64,000 nucleotides of DNA, from NCBI GenBank assembly GCA_025057755.1, contig JANWVC010000020.1, positions 1 through 64,000 on the forward strand, written 5' to 3'. This stretch comes from Limisphaera sp. Lineage in GTDB: Bacteria > Verrucomicrobiota > Verrucomicrobiia > Limisphaerales > Limisphaeraceae. Below are positions 32,740 through 41,866 of the stretch, one piece after another. Position numbers and translations under genes: made by a program. Every line of letters starts with the position of its first letter. Positions within the stretch are counted from its first letter, which is position 1. The notes under the pieces were generated by a model that saw nothing but the letters and a program-made list of their open reading frames with translations, did not search any database and had not been told where the DNA came from.

Positions 32740-34479
32740 TCATGGACGGACCACAAGCCGAGGTTTCAACTCCATCTCACACAGACGCCGTTCAGCTTCC
32801 TCATCGTCGGTCATGCCCCATATGGCTGCGACCAAGACCCGTTGTCCGTGGATGCCCCGTCCCGTCCAGACACTGCTGAGACGACTCCACGGTCCTGCTT
32901 CTTCCCGGGCGAAGCTTTGCTCCATGGAACCTTCCTCCCAGCGCGAATACAGTACGTGGACAGTGCTTTGGTCGGACCGGAACTGGTACAGGCGGTATGG
33001 AAGTCGCAGCGTTCCTTTTTCCATCCATCGAACGTCGGATACCGATTCGATTGGAAAACCTGCCGCTGGCATGCACACCAGCGGATTATGACTCTTGGCC
33101 AGATAAGCGGCCGCTCGGCCGGGTCGCCAGCGCAATAACGTTATTTGGAGATACCGACCATCGGCACTTTGCCAGCGCACCAGCCGGGCTTCATCGCACT
33201 GGAGCAGCTCCCGCGCGGCTCGACTCAACTGTAGCTCGGTTAGATTGGCTTCCGCATGAGGCCAAACCAGTTCCCAATCCGGACCCGGCCGACGCTTGGA
33301 CTCAATGTGGTCGTACCAGACCAGGACTCCAGCATCCACCGTTGCCAACCATAGTAACCACGCTGCGTTCAGCCCCAGCCATTGCTTGGAGGCGACCGAT
33401 GGCAACGGTTTATTTCCGACGTCTGTTGTCAGGTCATGCGTGATGATGGGGGGGGCTCCACGGGGGTCGGCCTTGGGGAGTCTGCGTTTTAGCCAGATCG
33501 CGAGACCCCACACTGCTGCACAAGTCGTCAGGAGCACTGTCAGCCCAGCAGGATCATGCCACGCGGCTACGGCCCATTCGCCGTGGCGCGCTGCTGCGTA
33601 GGTCAACCCCAGCGTGCGGCCAAGGTTGGCCATTATGGCCAGGGCTGGCCCTATGAATAGCAAGACCCAGCGACCGGGCCATGGCAGCGCATAGAGCTCC
33701 CCGAAAAACAAGGAGAGCATCAAAGTGCCCTGCATGGACCGAATGCCACTACAAGCTTCATCTACGCCCACCCGTCCGGTTGCCACTTCTATGACGTTGC
33801 CATGAGCGACCGCTGGCAGGCTCATCCAACCCAGCAATTCAACCGTAATCCACGTGTTCCACCTGGTTAGTCTCTGAATGATCGGTTCGGTCAACGTGTA
33901 AGGCCACGGGACCGCAACAAGGATAAAAGCCACCGGGAAAACAAACGTGCGCCACGAGGGCATAGGTCGGCCACCGTTGTTTAATAAAGTGGCATGGGCG
34001 ATGGCTTTTCTTAAGAGCCACAAGGTAATACCGACCACCGTGCCGCCCAAGGTCCAGTGAGCCAGGGACCACCATGGATTTGCCTCCTGTACCAAACGAG
34101 CTGCGGCGTAGCTGGCGGCCAGGCAACATCCTGCCAAGGTCGTCCATCCTTCGCGCCACCCGATTTTTTTCCGCCCGCCCGACTCAGCTTTGGGAACAAG
34201 GGACAACCCTGAAAAGTTAACCGCGCGTGCCGAAGCAGTGTTTGAAAGCGAAGTCTGCTCTGTCCGCCAACGTTCCCAGCGAAGCCAGGCCAAGTAGCCG
34301 CAGAGAACTGGTACTGACCAGCCATAGGCGTAGCGGGGCTCCAAGGACCAAACCAGCCGCAAGGCGTCGATCAATCGCCACCACAACCAGCCCAGCACGA
34401 GGCCAAACGGCGCCCATGCGAAAACCTGGGTTGTCGTGGTTCCAAACTGAAAACCCCTTAGGCGTGCTTCCGTGTGCAT
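32740..34479 (-). CDS. Exosortase/archaeosortase family protein with EpsI-like C-terminal domain
   Basis: 579 aa. The first about 320 residues are a polytopic exosortase core: catalytic Cys243 in VDEACSGIRSM, Arg288 in ANLGRT and His308 in AWHDPAG form the family's Cys-Arg-His triad. A further helix near 355-375 leads into a soluble domain (about 380-579) like EpsI/exosortase-associated domains (SHNPLVCMPAAGF, with a WEEG segment). Exosortases cleave PEP-CTERM-type sorting signals in the inner membrane and take part in surface polysaccharide export. No PEP-CTERM protein was seen near it; the adjacent LamG protein lacks such a tail. The ATG at 34479 has only a weak ribosome site. Confidence 0.88.
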   Translation of the reverse strand: MHTEARLRGFQFGTTTTQVFAWAPFGLVLGWLWWRLIDALRLVWSLEPRYAYGWSVPVLCGYLAWLRWERWRTEQTSLSNTASARAVNFSGLSLVPKAESGGRKKIGWREGWTTLAGCCLAASYAAARLVQEANPWWSLAHWTLGGTVVGITLWLLRKAIAHATLLNNGGRPMPSWRTFVFPVAFILVAVPWPYTLTEPIIQRLTRWNTWITVELLGWMSLPAVAHGNVIEVATGRVGVDEACSGIRSMQGTLMLSLFFGELYALPWPGRWVLLFIGPALAIMANLGRTLGLTYAAARHGEWAVAAWHDPAGLTVLLTTCAAVWGLAIWLKRRLPKADPRGAPPIITHDLTTDVGNKPLPSVASKQWLGLNAAWLLWLATVDAGVLVWYDHIESKRRPGPDWELVWPHAEANLTELQLSRAARELLQCDEARLVRWQSADGRYLQITLLRWRPGRAAAYLAKSHNPLVCMPAAGFPIESVSDVRWMEKGTLRLPYRLYQFRSDQSTVHVLYSRWEEGSMEQSFAREEAGPWSRLSSVWTGRGIHGQRVLVAAIWGMTDDEEAERRLCEMELKPRLVVRP

Positions 34480-34808
34480 GATGGATTCGACCGCGCCACA
34501 ACCGAGTCACGCATACCGACGTGGTGCCGGTTCCCAGGCCCTCGGGGCACCGTCGTCTGGCAAGAGCGTGCGTTGCCTAACATTTGAAGGGAACCAGTAG
34601 AGCCGCCAAGCCCAAAAGCGCTCGCAAACCCAGTCCAGACTCACATTAGGCAAAGAATCCTCTCTGCTACGGCTCAAGCATGATCGGCAGAGTCGACCAA
34701 AGGGTATTGACATAATTTTCTAAAGCTGATGCTGGAGGTGACCGATACGATTGATTAGCGACATTGTTGGATGCCAATTATAATCCTGATGATTGGAAAG
34801 GGGCCAAT
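34480..34808. other. Divergent promoter region between exosortase and LamG protein
   Basis: A 68-codon minus-strand frame (34507-34713) has no family features and is not called. A perfect TATAAT lies at 34779-34784, 24 bases before the ATG of the rightward gene, but no good -35 box was found at 16-18 bases. Confidence 0.4.
34779..34784 (+). promoter_or_regulatory. Perfect -10 hexamer before the LamG/B-repeat gene
   Basis: TATAAT. The expected -35 region (around 34756) reads TAGCGA, a poor match, so it may need an activator or be chance in an AT-rich patch. Confidence 0.3.
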
Positions 34809-37800
34809 ATGTTGACCATGCGACCTCTGAATCCTGATTCTTTATGTTCTCCAACCTTATGTTGCGGCCACCGGCTCGTTGCCCGGATTTGGCGGTTGGT
34901 GGTTCCTCGAGTGATGGGCAAGACCGCAGCGCTTGGGTGGCTCGTGCTGGGCGCCAGCAGCGCGGTCGCTCAGCAGGTCCCTTGTGTGCCGCCTCCGCCC
35001 GGTCTGACGGCTTGGTATCCCTTGGACGAAGCTGCCGGCGCCGTCAGTGTTCAGGACATTGCATTGCCGCCGTTTTCGACAGTGGTGGATAACGGATCAC
35101 CCCAGCCGGGGCCCGTTCAAAGTGGAGGCCCGGCCTCAGTGCCGGGCAAGGTGGGTGCGGGTGCGTTGTACTTCTTCGGTCCTTATGTGAGGGTGCCTCA
35201 CAGCGTGGACGTGGCTTTTGCCGGCGACTTTACGGTGGACGCTTGGATCCGGGTGGTGGATTGCGGTCACGGCGGCGGTGGTGCGCTTGCCGGGATCTTG
35301 GATAAATGGGATCCGAACACACAAACGGGCCTCTCCTTTTTTGTGGACCAACCGTTGCCCGCAACCGGGTTTTTAATGCTGCAATGGAACACCAACCTCC
35401 TTGCAAGCACCAACACACTTCCCGCGAATGCAAATCCATTGGCGAATACGGGCCCGTGGGTTCACGTGGCCGTGACGGTGGATCGAGCCAATCAGTTGGG
35501 CGTCTTTTACATAAATGGCGGCGTGGCCGGAACGTTTACGCCCCCTGTCAGTTCGGTTACGAATCTGTTGGACGTTTTCATCGGGCGGCACCGACTGCCC
35601 CGAGGGCACTGTGAGCTGGCTATTGACGAATTGGAAGTGTTCAACCGTGCACTGACGGCGCAAGAGATTTGGGCACTTTATCAAGCGGATTCAGCCGGCA
35701 AGTGCCGTCCCACGCAGCAACCGTTGGCCCAGATCTGCGTTCAAAAGTTTCTTGATCGCGATGGGGACGGGATATGGGATCCGAATGAAACCGCGTTGGC
35801 GGGTTGGCAGTTTGTGGTCACCGACCTGGCCAGCAACGTGGTGGGCACACTGACCACTGCCTTACCGGGCACGCCGCCAGGTTGCCTGAATGTGCCGGCG
35901 GGCACTTACACCGTTACAGAGGTTCTTCAGTTAAACTGGACCAATACCACGCCGTTAAGTCTCACGGTGACGCTTCTGCCGGGTCAGGCAACAAACTTGG
36001 TTTTTGGCAATCGAGGTTGTTTCAACGCCCCCTCGGGTATGGTGGGCTGGTGGCCTTTGGATGATGCCACAAATCAGACTGTTGTTTTGGACTTGGCCGG
36101 CAGCCACAACGGCACTCCGAAGAACAGCGGGGGCACGACGATTCCGGTGGGTATTCCCACCTTGTGGCAGTTGCCCCATCCAGGTGTGTTCGGTGGAAGC
36201 CTGTTGCCTGTAGTGGTGAATCCAGCCACGTTCCCGCCGCGCGGTGCGTTCTACTTTTCTGACACGTATATTGAAGTGCCGCATCATCCATCGCTCAACA
36301 TTGGTTCGAATGGTTGGACGCTGACGCTCTGGGTGTGGCCGACGATGGGACAACAGCAGCCGCAGCCCCTGGTGGAAAAATTCGATCTTGCTGCAATGAA
36401 CGGATATGCTGTTTACCTCGACCTGACAGGCCCCAATAGTTTCACTCTGAAGTTCAATTTGAACGGCACCGTAGTGTTGGGCCCGACCTTTACCACTGGC
36501 ATGGCTCCCACGGACTGGCGTTTCGTAGTGGTGCGCATTTCTCCGACGGGCAACGTGGTTCTTGGAGTGTGCGACATGTTCGGCAATTGCACAAGCACCG
36601 CGCCCGTAACTGTTGCTGGATTCCTGACCACCAACAGCGCCCCGCTATGGTTCAGCCGCGGCACCTTGGGCTCGCCATCGGGGGTCTTGTTGCATGGAAT
36701 CCGGATGGGACTCGACGAGGTGGAGATGTTCAACCGAGCGTTGTCTCAGGCCGAGTTGCAGAGCATTTATGACGCAGAGGTGGTGGGTCTGCAGAAATGC
36801 CCGGTGCTCACGGGCCCGGCTGAGCTATGTATTTTCAAATTCCATGATCTGGATGGGGATGGTGTTTGGGATCCGAACGAGCCCGGTCTGTCCGGCTGGT
36901 CTTTCTCAATCAATCCAGCGCCGCCTCAGCTGGCCACGAATGTTGTGACCACACTCGGGGGCGGCGGCATTTGTGTGGGCGTCTCAGGCCCGGCCACCTA
37001 CACCATCACAGAACTGCCGCAGCAGGGTTGGACCAACACGACGCCCGTTAGCCAAACAGTCACGATTTGGCCGGGCCAGTTAACCAATGTGTACTTTGGC
37101 AATCTGGGCCCGACCGGTCGGTTGTGCGTCGTGAAGTTTCTCGATCTGGATATGAACGGACAGCAGGGACCGAATGAGTCGCTGTTGGGCGGTTGGCAGT
37201 TTTTGATTCAAGACGCTCTGACGAATGTGGTGGGTGTTCTGACCAGCGCGCCGCCTGGAGCACCCACCGCGTGTGTTACCCTGCCAGTCGGCACTTACAC
37301 CGTGACGGAAGTCTTACAACCGGGCTGGACCAACACCACGCCTCTGAGCCAGAGTGTCACGATCGGCGCGAACCAGACCATTCAGCTTTCCTTTGGAAAT
37401 GTGCAACCGGTCGCGCGCCTTTGTGTATGGAAGTTTCACGATCTGAACCTCAATGGTGTGCAGGATCCAGGGGAACCTTTCCTGCCCGGTTGGACCATCC
37501 AAATCAAAAATCCCTTGGGTGCGGTGCTTCAGACGTTGACGACCCAAACCAATCCCGTCTGCGTGACCGTTTCGGCGCCGGCGACCTACCACATTTCCGA
37601 GGTGCTGCCGCCTCCGATTGCTTCTTGGGTTCCGTGGAGCCCAACAGTCCCCCCCAGTGGCACTTACAGCAACGTGACGGTGTTACCAGGGCAGAGCCTC
37701 AGCTTTGCCTTCGGCAACCGGAAAAATATCAAGGTGGTTGGGTGGGGCACACCCAGCCCTGCACGACTTGTATTGCAAGTGGTGGGTGAACCCGGCCGGC

Positions 37801-37952
37801 TTTATCGGCTCCAGTACCGCCTGAACTTGGGTCCGGATTCAGGCTGGGAGAACGTGGGTCAGCCGATCCTGATCCCAGACACGGGCGCGCCGGTGCAGGT
37901 GCCGGTTGATCTAACCGGTTCCCAACGGTATTTCCGCATTATTGAAGAGTGA
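34809..37952 (+). CDS. Large secreted LamG / SdrD B-like repeat protein
   Basis: 1047 aa. An export signal lies in the first about 50 residues (GKTAALGWLVLGASSAVAQQ, cleavage after AVA-Q likely). Then: LamG/concanavalin-like domain 1 (about 60-300), B-like repeat 1 (309-405), LamG domain 2 (about 410-660), and three more B-like repeats. Each B repeat starts with CxxKFxDxDxDGxxDPxE, a likely calcium-binding loop, and ends in FGN. The final 75 residues form a small domain (LYRLQYRLNL ... RYFRI) often seen at the end of verrucomicrobial secreted proteins. No PEP-CTERM or LPxTG tail. The ATG at 34809 is favoured by GGAAAGGGG 5 bases upstream. Probably binds glycans or other surface molecules. Confidence 0.82.
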   Translation: MLTMRPLNPDSLCSPTLCCGHRLVARIWRLVVPRVMGKTAALGWLVLGASSAVAQQVPCVPPPPGLTAWYPLDEAAGAVSVQDIALPPFSTVVDNGSPQPGPVQSGGPASVPGKVGAGALYFFGPYVRVPHSVDVAFAGDFTVDAWIRVVDCGHGGGGALAGILDKWDPNTQTGLSFFVDQPLPATGFLMLQWNTNLLASTNTLPANANPLANTGPWVHVAVTVDRANQLGVFYINGGVAGTFTPPVSSVTNLLDVFIGRHRLPRGHCELAIDELEVFNRALTAQEIWALYQADSAGKCRPTQQPLAQICVQKFLDRDGDGIWDPNETALAGWQFVVTDLASNVVGTLTTALPGTPPGCLNVPAGTYTVTEVLQLNWTNTTPLSLTVTLLPGQATNLVFGNRGCFNAPSGMVGWWPLDDATNQTVVLDLAGSHNGTPKNSGGTTIPVGIPTLWQLPHPGVFGGSLLPVVVNPATFPPRGAFYFSDTYIEVPHHPSLNIGSNGWTLTLWVWPTMGQQQPQPLVEKFDLAAMNGYAVYLDLTGPNSFTLKFNLNGTVVLGPTFTTGMAPTDWRFVVVRISPTGNVVLGVCDMFGNCTSTAPVTVAGFLTTNSAPLWFSRGTLGSPSGVLLHGIRMGLDEVEMFNRALSQAELQSIYDAEVVGLQKCPVLTGPAELCIFKFHDLDGDGVWDPNEPGLSGWSFSINPAPPQLATNVVTTLGGGGICVGVSGPATYTITELPQQGWTNTTPVSQTVTIWPGQLTNVYFGNLGPTGRLCVVKFLDLDMNGQQGPNESLLGGWQFLIQDALTNVVGVLTSAPPGAPTACVTLPVGTYTVTEVLQPGWTNTTPLSQSVTIGANQTIQLSFGNVQPVARLCVWKFHDLNLNGVQDPGEPFLPGWTIQIKNPLGAVLQTLTTQTNPVCVTVSAPATYHISEVLPPPIASWVPWSPTVPPSGTYSNVTVLPGQSLSFAFGNRKNIKVVGWGTPSPARLVLQVVGEPGRLYRLQYRLNLGPDSGWENVGQPILIPDTGAPVQVPVDLTGSQRYFRIIEE
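35733..37728 (+). repeat. Four B-like repeats in the LamG protein
   Basis: Repeat starts at 35733, 36825, 37122 and 37419. The last three are exactly 297 bases apart, while LamG domain 2 separates the first from the rest. Each unit has the DxDxDG-like loop, a TYTVTE or TYTITE strand, WTNTTP and a terminal FGN. Repeat 4 is most divergent (DLNLNGVQDPGE, THISE-like strand). Confidence 0.8.
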
Positions 37953-37972
37953 GGCGGTAGGTTTATTGACCC

Positions 37973-38005
37973 GGGGCGTCCGGCGTTAGGGGCGGACGCC
38001 CCTTT
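37973..38005 (+). terminator. Terminator after the LamG/B-repeat gene
   Basis: Perfect 10-base stem GGGGCGTCCG (37973-37982) / CGGACGCCCC (37993-38002) with a 10-base loop, then TTTCCCTTT. Confidence 0.85.
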
Positions 38006-38231
38006 CCCTTTGAGCGCACGGCAGAGCACCGAGCTTCGTCCTGCGGCTTGCGAATAGAGACCAAATGTTCATTCAACAGACGCTGGGACCATTGGTGCCT
38101 TGTACCCCAGACAGTGTTTCCAAGCAGAACCGTCTCTCGGAATTCCCGCGTTGCGCAGTCTCGTTCCCGCAAGCCCCACAAAGGGGCAAGCCTCAGCCCA
38201 ACTCGGGGTTTTCTCGTTGCGTCTTGCAACA

Positions 38232-38275
38232 GCGAGGTTGCGCCTCGATGGGAACCAGCGAAGGTTCTACCTCGC
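38232..38275. repeat. Nested inverted repeats of unknown role
   Basis: Outer arms GCGAGGT (38232-38238) and ACCTCGC (38269-38275); inner arms GAACC (38252-38256) and GGTTC (38263-38267). An alternative stem CGAGG/CCTCG (38233-38237, 38243-38247) competes with the outer arms. Could be a structured RNA or a repetitive extragenic element. Confidence 0.4.
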
Positions 38276-38435
38276 GCGACGTTTTGGGGCGTTTTCGACC
38301 TTTGGTAAAACAACCGGGCTGAGCATGCGCCGCGCAGTGAAAGCTCGTTTGAGGGCCCTTGAGTGCCAGCGCACGCGTTTGCGGCAGGTGGGATTCGGAC
38401 TGAGGCCGCTCTGGAGCCTTACGACCTCATGTTGG

Positions 38436-40223
38436 TTAGCGCCCGAGGGCGGCCTGCGGATCCCGATATTGGTAAAAGTTGCTAATGATGCTGAATGCAA
38501 TGGCCACGAGGAACGTCAGTCCGGCGTAAAACAGAAACATCTCCGGAGACACGGCTACTTCAGAGCTGCTGCTCGTCCGACCCAGGACAGCTCCGGCTAA
38601 TCCCGTGACCAATGTGACAAACAGATTTCCCACAGCTACCGTGAGTGTCCAAAAACCCATGATGGTGCTTTTCATCGAGGCGGCGGCTTCGCGAAACGCG
38701 AATTCGAGGCCAGTAGTGGAGAACAGCACCTCGGCTATGGTCAGGACGGTATAAGGAAGCAGTTGCCAAAGTACGCTGAGTTCTTCGCCTGCGTCAATGC
38801 GCTTTTGGAGCCATGCTACGATGACAAATGAGCTGGCTGCGAGGAACATGCCGGCCGACATCCGCCGCAGCGGCGTGGCCAAACGCCCCAGTAACGGGTA
38901 CAACCCCAGACTCATCAAGGGCACCAAGATCATCACCAGAATCGGATTGGCCGAGAGCATTTCTTCGGGCCCGATCCGATAGGCCTTGACCACAGCTTGC
39001 GGGTAAGCTTCTTCCAGAAGTAACCGATTCAACCGGGCCACCCTTGCGGGATCTTCCCCGTGACGAAGTGCAAGCCGAATCTCTGGTGTTAACCGGTTGG
39101 TATCGAAAACCGCCGGGTCGAACAGTGAAGGCCCACTGATGACATCGTTTAGTGCACGGGCCAGGGTTTCCGCCAGCGCCGGTCGGTGGGTCCGAAACGT
39201 CTCTTGAATTTCATGCCGCAGGTCTTCGGGGATGCGTTGCCACAATAGTTGATCAAACTGGTTGGTGCGCTGGTCCAATCTTGCCCAAAGGAGCTCTGGA
39301 TTAGCGAGGCTTCGGGCATCCAGGTGGGGGCGGGTTAAGTAAGCCGGTCGCATTTGTTCGCCTTGCAACACCCAAGTGGAAAAAGTTTGGTCGAACAACG
39401 CCCAAAAGACGGGAGCGAGGGCAAAGATCCTGAGGATCGGCCCCACAGAAGCGGCTGCATCCACTTCTTCCGGCCTGAACTGTTTGCGTGCTGGCTCCCA
39501 AAAACTCTCGCCGGGTTGGCGCTCGTGCTGATGCCGGAGCGCATACAGGAACACGTGGAAAAAACCTGCTGTGCGCGTCTGACGCGCCGGTGGCACCTTG
39601 TGATAGTATTTCGTGCCGAGCCAAAATACGAAGGTTGCCAACGCCATGGCTACGCCCGGCACGCCAAAGGCCCACGCGTACCCCCACGTTTTACGCAAAT
39701 ACGGAATTGTGAGGAAAGCAGCTGTGGAACCGAGATTAATGGCCCAGTAGAAGGCTGCGTACGCCCGCGGCAAAAGATGATGTTGCTCGGGCTTGAACTG
39801 GTCGCCCATGAAAGCGGACACACAAGGCTTGATACCACCCGAGCCAAAAGCAATCAGTGCCAGACCGGCATAGAGGCAATAGGTTTTGGCTTCAAGAGTC
39901 GGGAAAGCGTCCCCGAATGCCAAAACGGCATGCCCCGCACAATAAAAGAGTGATATCCACAAGATCGTCCGGTAGCGGCCCCACCATCGATCGGAAACAT
40001 ATGCCCCGATCAGGGGCATGAAATAGTTCACGAAAGTAAAAATGTGGATAATTTGCGTGGCCTGATCACGGGACATGAGCAACACGTTGGTGATGTAAAG
40101 GGCCAGGATGCCCTTCATCCCGTAATAGCTGTACCGTTCGGCTGCTTCGTTGCCGAGAATGTAAAAAGCCTGACGTGGAAACCGGCTGGTGTGCGGGCTT
40201 GGACTGTGGTCCTGTTGCGCCAT
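38436..40223 (-). CDS. POT/PTR2 family proton-coupled peptide transporter
   Basis: 595 aa. The N-terminal motif NEAAERYSYYGMKGIL matches the E-x-x-E-R-x-x-Y-Y-G proton/peptide signature, followed by YVSDRWWGRYRTI and the loop ALIAFGSGGIKPCVSAFMGDQF (PTR2 signature). About 14 hydrophobic helices, with an extended central loop of about 150 residues (about 265-420) containing polar helices. Imports di- or tripeptides with protons. The frame is open to 40409, but the ATG at 40223 has AAAGGA 6 bases upstream and starts shortly before the first helix. Divergent from the GH43-like gene. Confidence 0.9.
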   Translation of the reverse strand: MAQQDHSPSPHTSRFPRQAFYILGNEAAERYSYYGMKGILALYITNVLLMSRDQATQIIHIFTFVNYFMPLIGAYVSDRWWGRYRTILWISLFYCAGHAVLAFGDAFPTLEAKTYCLYAGLALIAFGSGGIKPCVSAFMGDQFKPEQHHLLPRAYAAFYWAINLGSTAAFLTIPYLRKTWGYAWAFGVPGVAMALATFVFWLGTKYYHKVPPARQTRTAGFFHVFLYALRHQHERQPGESFWEPARKQFRPEEVDAAASVGPILRIFALAPVFWALFDQTFSTWVLQGEQMRPAYLTRPHLDARSLANPELLWARLDQRTNQFDQLLWQRIPEDLRHEIQETFRTHRPALAETLARALNDVISGPSLFDPAVFDTNRLTPEIRLALRHGEDPARVARLNRLLLEEAYPQAVVKAYRIGPEEMLSANPILVMILVPLMSLGLYPLLGRLATPLRRMSAGMFLAASSFVIVAWLQKRIDAGEELSVLWQLLPYTVLTIAEVLFSTTGLEFAFREAAASMKSTIMGFWTLTVAVGNLFVTLVTGLAGAVLGRTSSSSEVAVSPEMFLFYAGLTFLVAIAFSIISNFYQYRDPQAALGR

Positions 40224-40423
40224 GGGCCAATCCTTTAAGCGATTGCCCGAGGCGGGTCCAGTCATCCTTGTTCCGGGAGGATCTGGAGGCCTGGTGAAAT
40301 AAGGCCGATACTTTCGCGAGTTTGAGAGCGCTGCCTTATGCGTGCATCTAGGCCGGCTCTGTGTTGCGGAACTGTTGAACGGCTGCTTGACCGCTTCCCA
40401 TGGATCCATGAAATCAGAATGTC

Positions 40424-41395
40424 ATGCAGCATTGGTGTGATACGGTACGACACGCCGCCTCAGGCGCCGGGCTTGGGCTGCTGGCTTTCACCTGGATGAC
40501 CCTTGCTGTGACAGCGGGGGATGCGTGGGTATTCACCTCGTTCCGTGGCAACGGCGAGAGCGGACTTCATCTGCTGGGCAGCACCAACGGGTATCATTGG
40601 GAGGTGCTTCGTCAGGACCGACCTTTCGTCCAACCGTTGGTGGGCGGCTATCGTTTGATGAGGGATCCCTGTATCGCGCAAGGGCCCGATGGTACTTTTC
40701 ATATGGTTTGGACGACGGCGTGGACTACCGATCGGGGCGCCGAAATCGGCTATGCCCACTCCCGGGACCTGATTCATTGGTCGGCGCAGCGGGCCTTGCG
40801 CTTGATGCAACATGAACCGGCCTGTCGGAATCTTTGGGCGCCGGAGCTGTTCTACGACCGCCGAAAAGGGCAGTGGATCCTTTTCTGGTCGAGTACCATT
40901 CCGGGCCGATTCCCTGAGACTGATCAAACCGGCGACGAGGGTTTCAATCATCGAATTTATGCTGCGACAACCCGGGACTTTGTTCGATTCAGTCCCACAC
41001 GGTTGTTTTTTAACCCCGGTTTCAATGTCATCGATGCTACGTTGATGGAAGTTCCCGGCGGTTACCTCCTGATCTTCAAGGATGAGCGACTTCGTCCGTT
41101 GCAGAAGCGTCTGCGATACGCTTTTGCCGTTGATCCAGAAGGCCCGTTTGGCCCGGTGTCGGATCCGATCTCAATCGATTGGGCCGAAGGCCCCTCGGCG
41201 ATCAGGCTTGGTCATGAGTATCTGATTTATTACGACCGTTATGCGCGCCAGCGGTATTACGGGGCGTTGCGGTCGCAGGACCTTCGTACTTGGGAGGACG
41301 TCTCCGCTCAGATGCACTTTCCGCGCGGACACCGGCATGGGACGGTGTTTCGCGTCTCTGTTGGACTCTTCCAACGGTTGCGTGCCGTTGAGTGA
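40424..41395 (+). CDS. Secreted GH43-like five-bladed beta-propeller glycosidase
   Basis: 323 aa. An N-terminal hydrophobic stretch (GLGLLAFTWMTLAVTAG, about 16-32) marks export. The rest is a GH43/GH32-like propeller with the three expected acids: Asp in LMRDPCIAQGPDG (base), Asp in NVIDATLMEV (pKa modulator) and Glu in WAEGPSAIRLG (acid). Related proteins cleave arabinose, xylose or galactose residues from plant polysaccharides. It starts 200 bases from the divergent POT transporter gene. Substrate not predictable. Confidence 0.85.
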   Translation: MQHWCDTVRHAASGAGLGLLAFTWMTLAVTAGDAWVFTSFRGNGESGLHLLGSTNGYHWEVLRQDRPFVQPLVGGYRLMRDPCIAQGPDGTFHMVWTTAWTTDRGAEIGYAHSRDLIHWSAQRALRLMQHEPACRNLWAPELFYDRRKGQWILFWSSTIPGRFPETDQTGDEGFNHRIYAATTRDFVRFSPTRLFFNPGFNVIDATLMEVPGGYLLIFKDERLRPLQKRLRYAFAVDPEGPFGPVSDPISIDWAEGPSAIRLGHEYLIYYDRYARQRYYGALRSQDLRTWEDVSAQMHFPRGHRHGTVFRVSVGLFQRLRAVE

Positions 41396-41866
41396 GAGCC
41401 GGTTTCGTTGTACCTGTCGCGATCGTTGCGACGGATCGAATTCCGAGCTTTAAGATCCATTTACGTGCAGATCGCCTTTTGCGTGTTGGAGTTTGTGGCT
41501 TCTTGCATGTCCGGTTGGTTCCTCTGCAAGGTCTCGGCTGTTGGGGATCATGTGGAAACGAACTGGTTTTGAGGTAAACGCGACGGCGCGACCATAAGCG
41601 ATTCAGGGTGGGTAGCGATGTCGCGCTTAGCGGAAATTGTGCATGGCCCTGCCTTTTTTGCTTGCGCCGGTTCGGCGGGGCTCGCTACCGTTTCGCGCAC
41701 TAATTGCTGGGGCCGCAAAAGGCATCCCCCGGAGGGAACCACTCCCTTGTAAACCGTCAGCCGGTGGGTTGCTCATTGGGCCCTTGCGTCCGGGAAGGGT
41801 TTTTCTCGGGTTTGACATGTCCCGCAACCGGGATGGGTTTGGTGGTGCGACAACGGATCTGAATTC
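41396..41866. other. Intergenic region before the respiratory operon
   Basis: No gene supported. The promoter of the act operon should lie here. A perfect TTGACA stands at 41812-41817, but no matching -10 hexamer is found 16-18 bases later, so no promoter is called. Confidence 0.4.

Larger units (their letters stand above)
37953..38435. other. Convergent intergenic region rich in hairpins
   Basis: No gene supported between the LamG protein and the POT transporter. It holds a strong terminator (37973-38005), a small stem GCCCC-ACAAA-GGGGC (38173-38187) and a nested structure at 38232-38275. The short open frames look non-coding. Confidence 0.5.

Noticed and set aside
38065-38322. 85-codon frame after the LamG gene
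   Set aside because: Overlaps hairpin-rich sequence and other frames of equal length; no family.
41812-41840. Promoter with TTGACA before actA
   Set aside because: No acceptable -10 hexamer at 16-18 bases; only the -35 matches.
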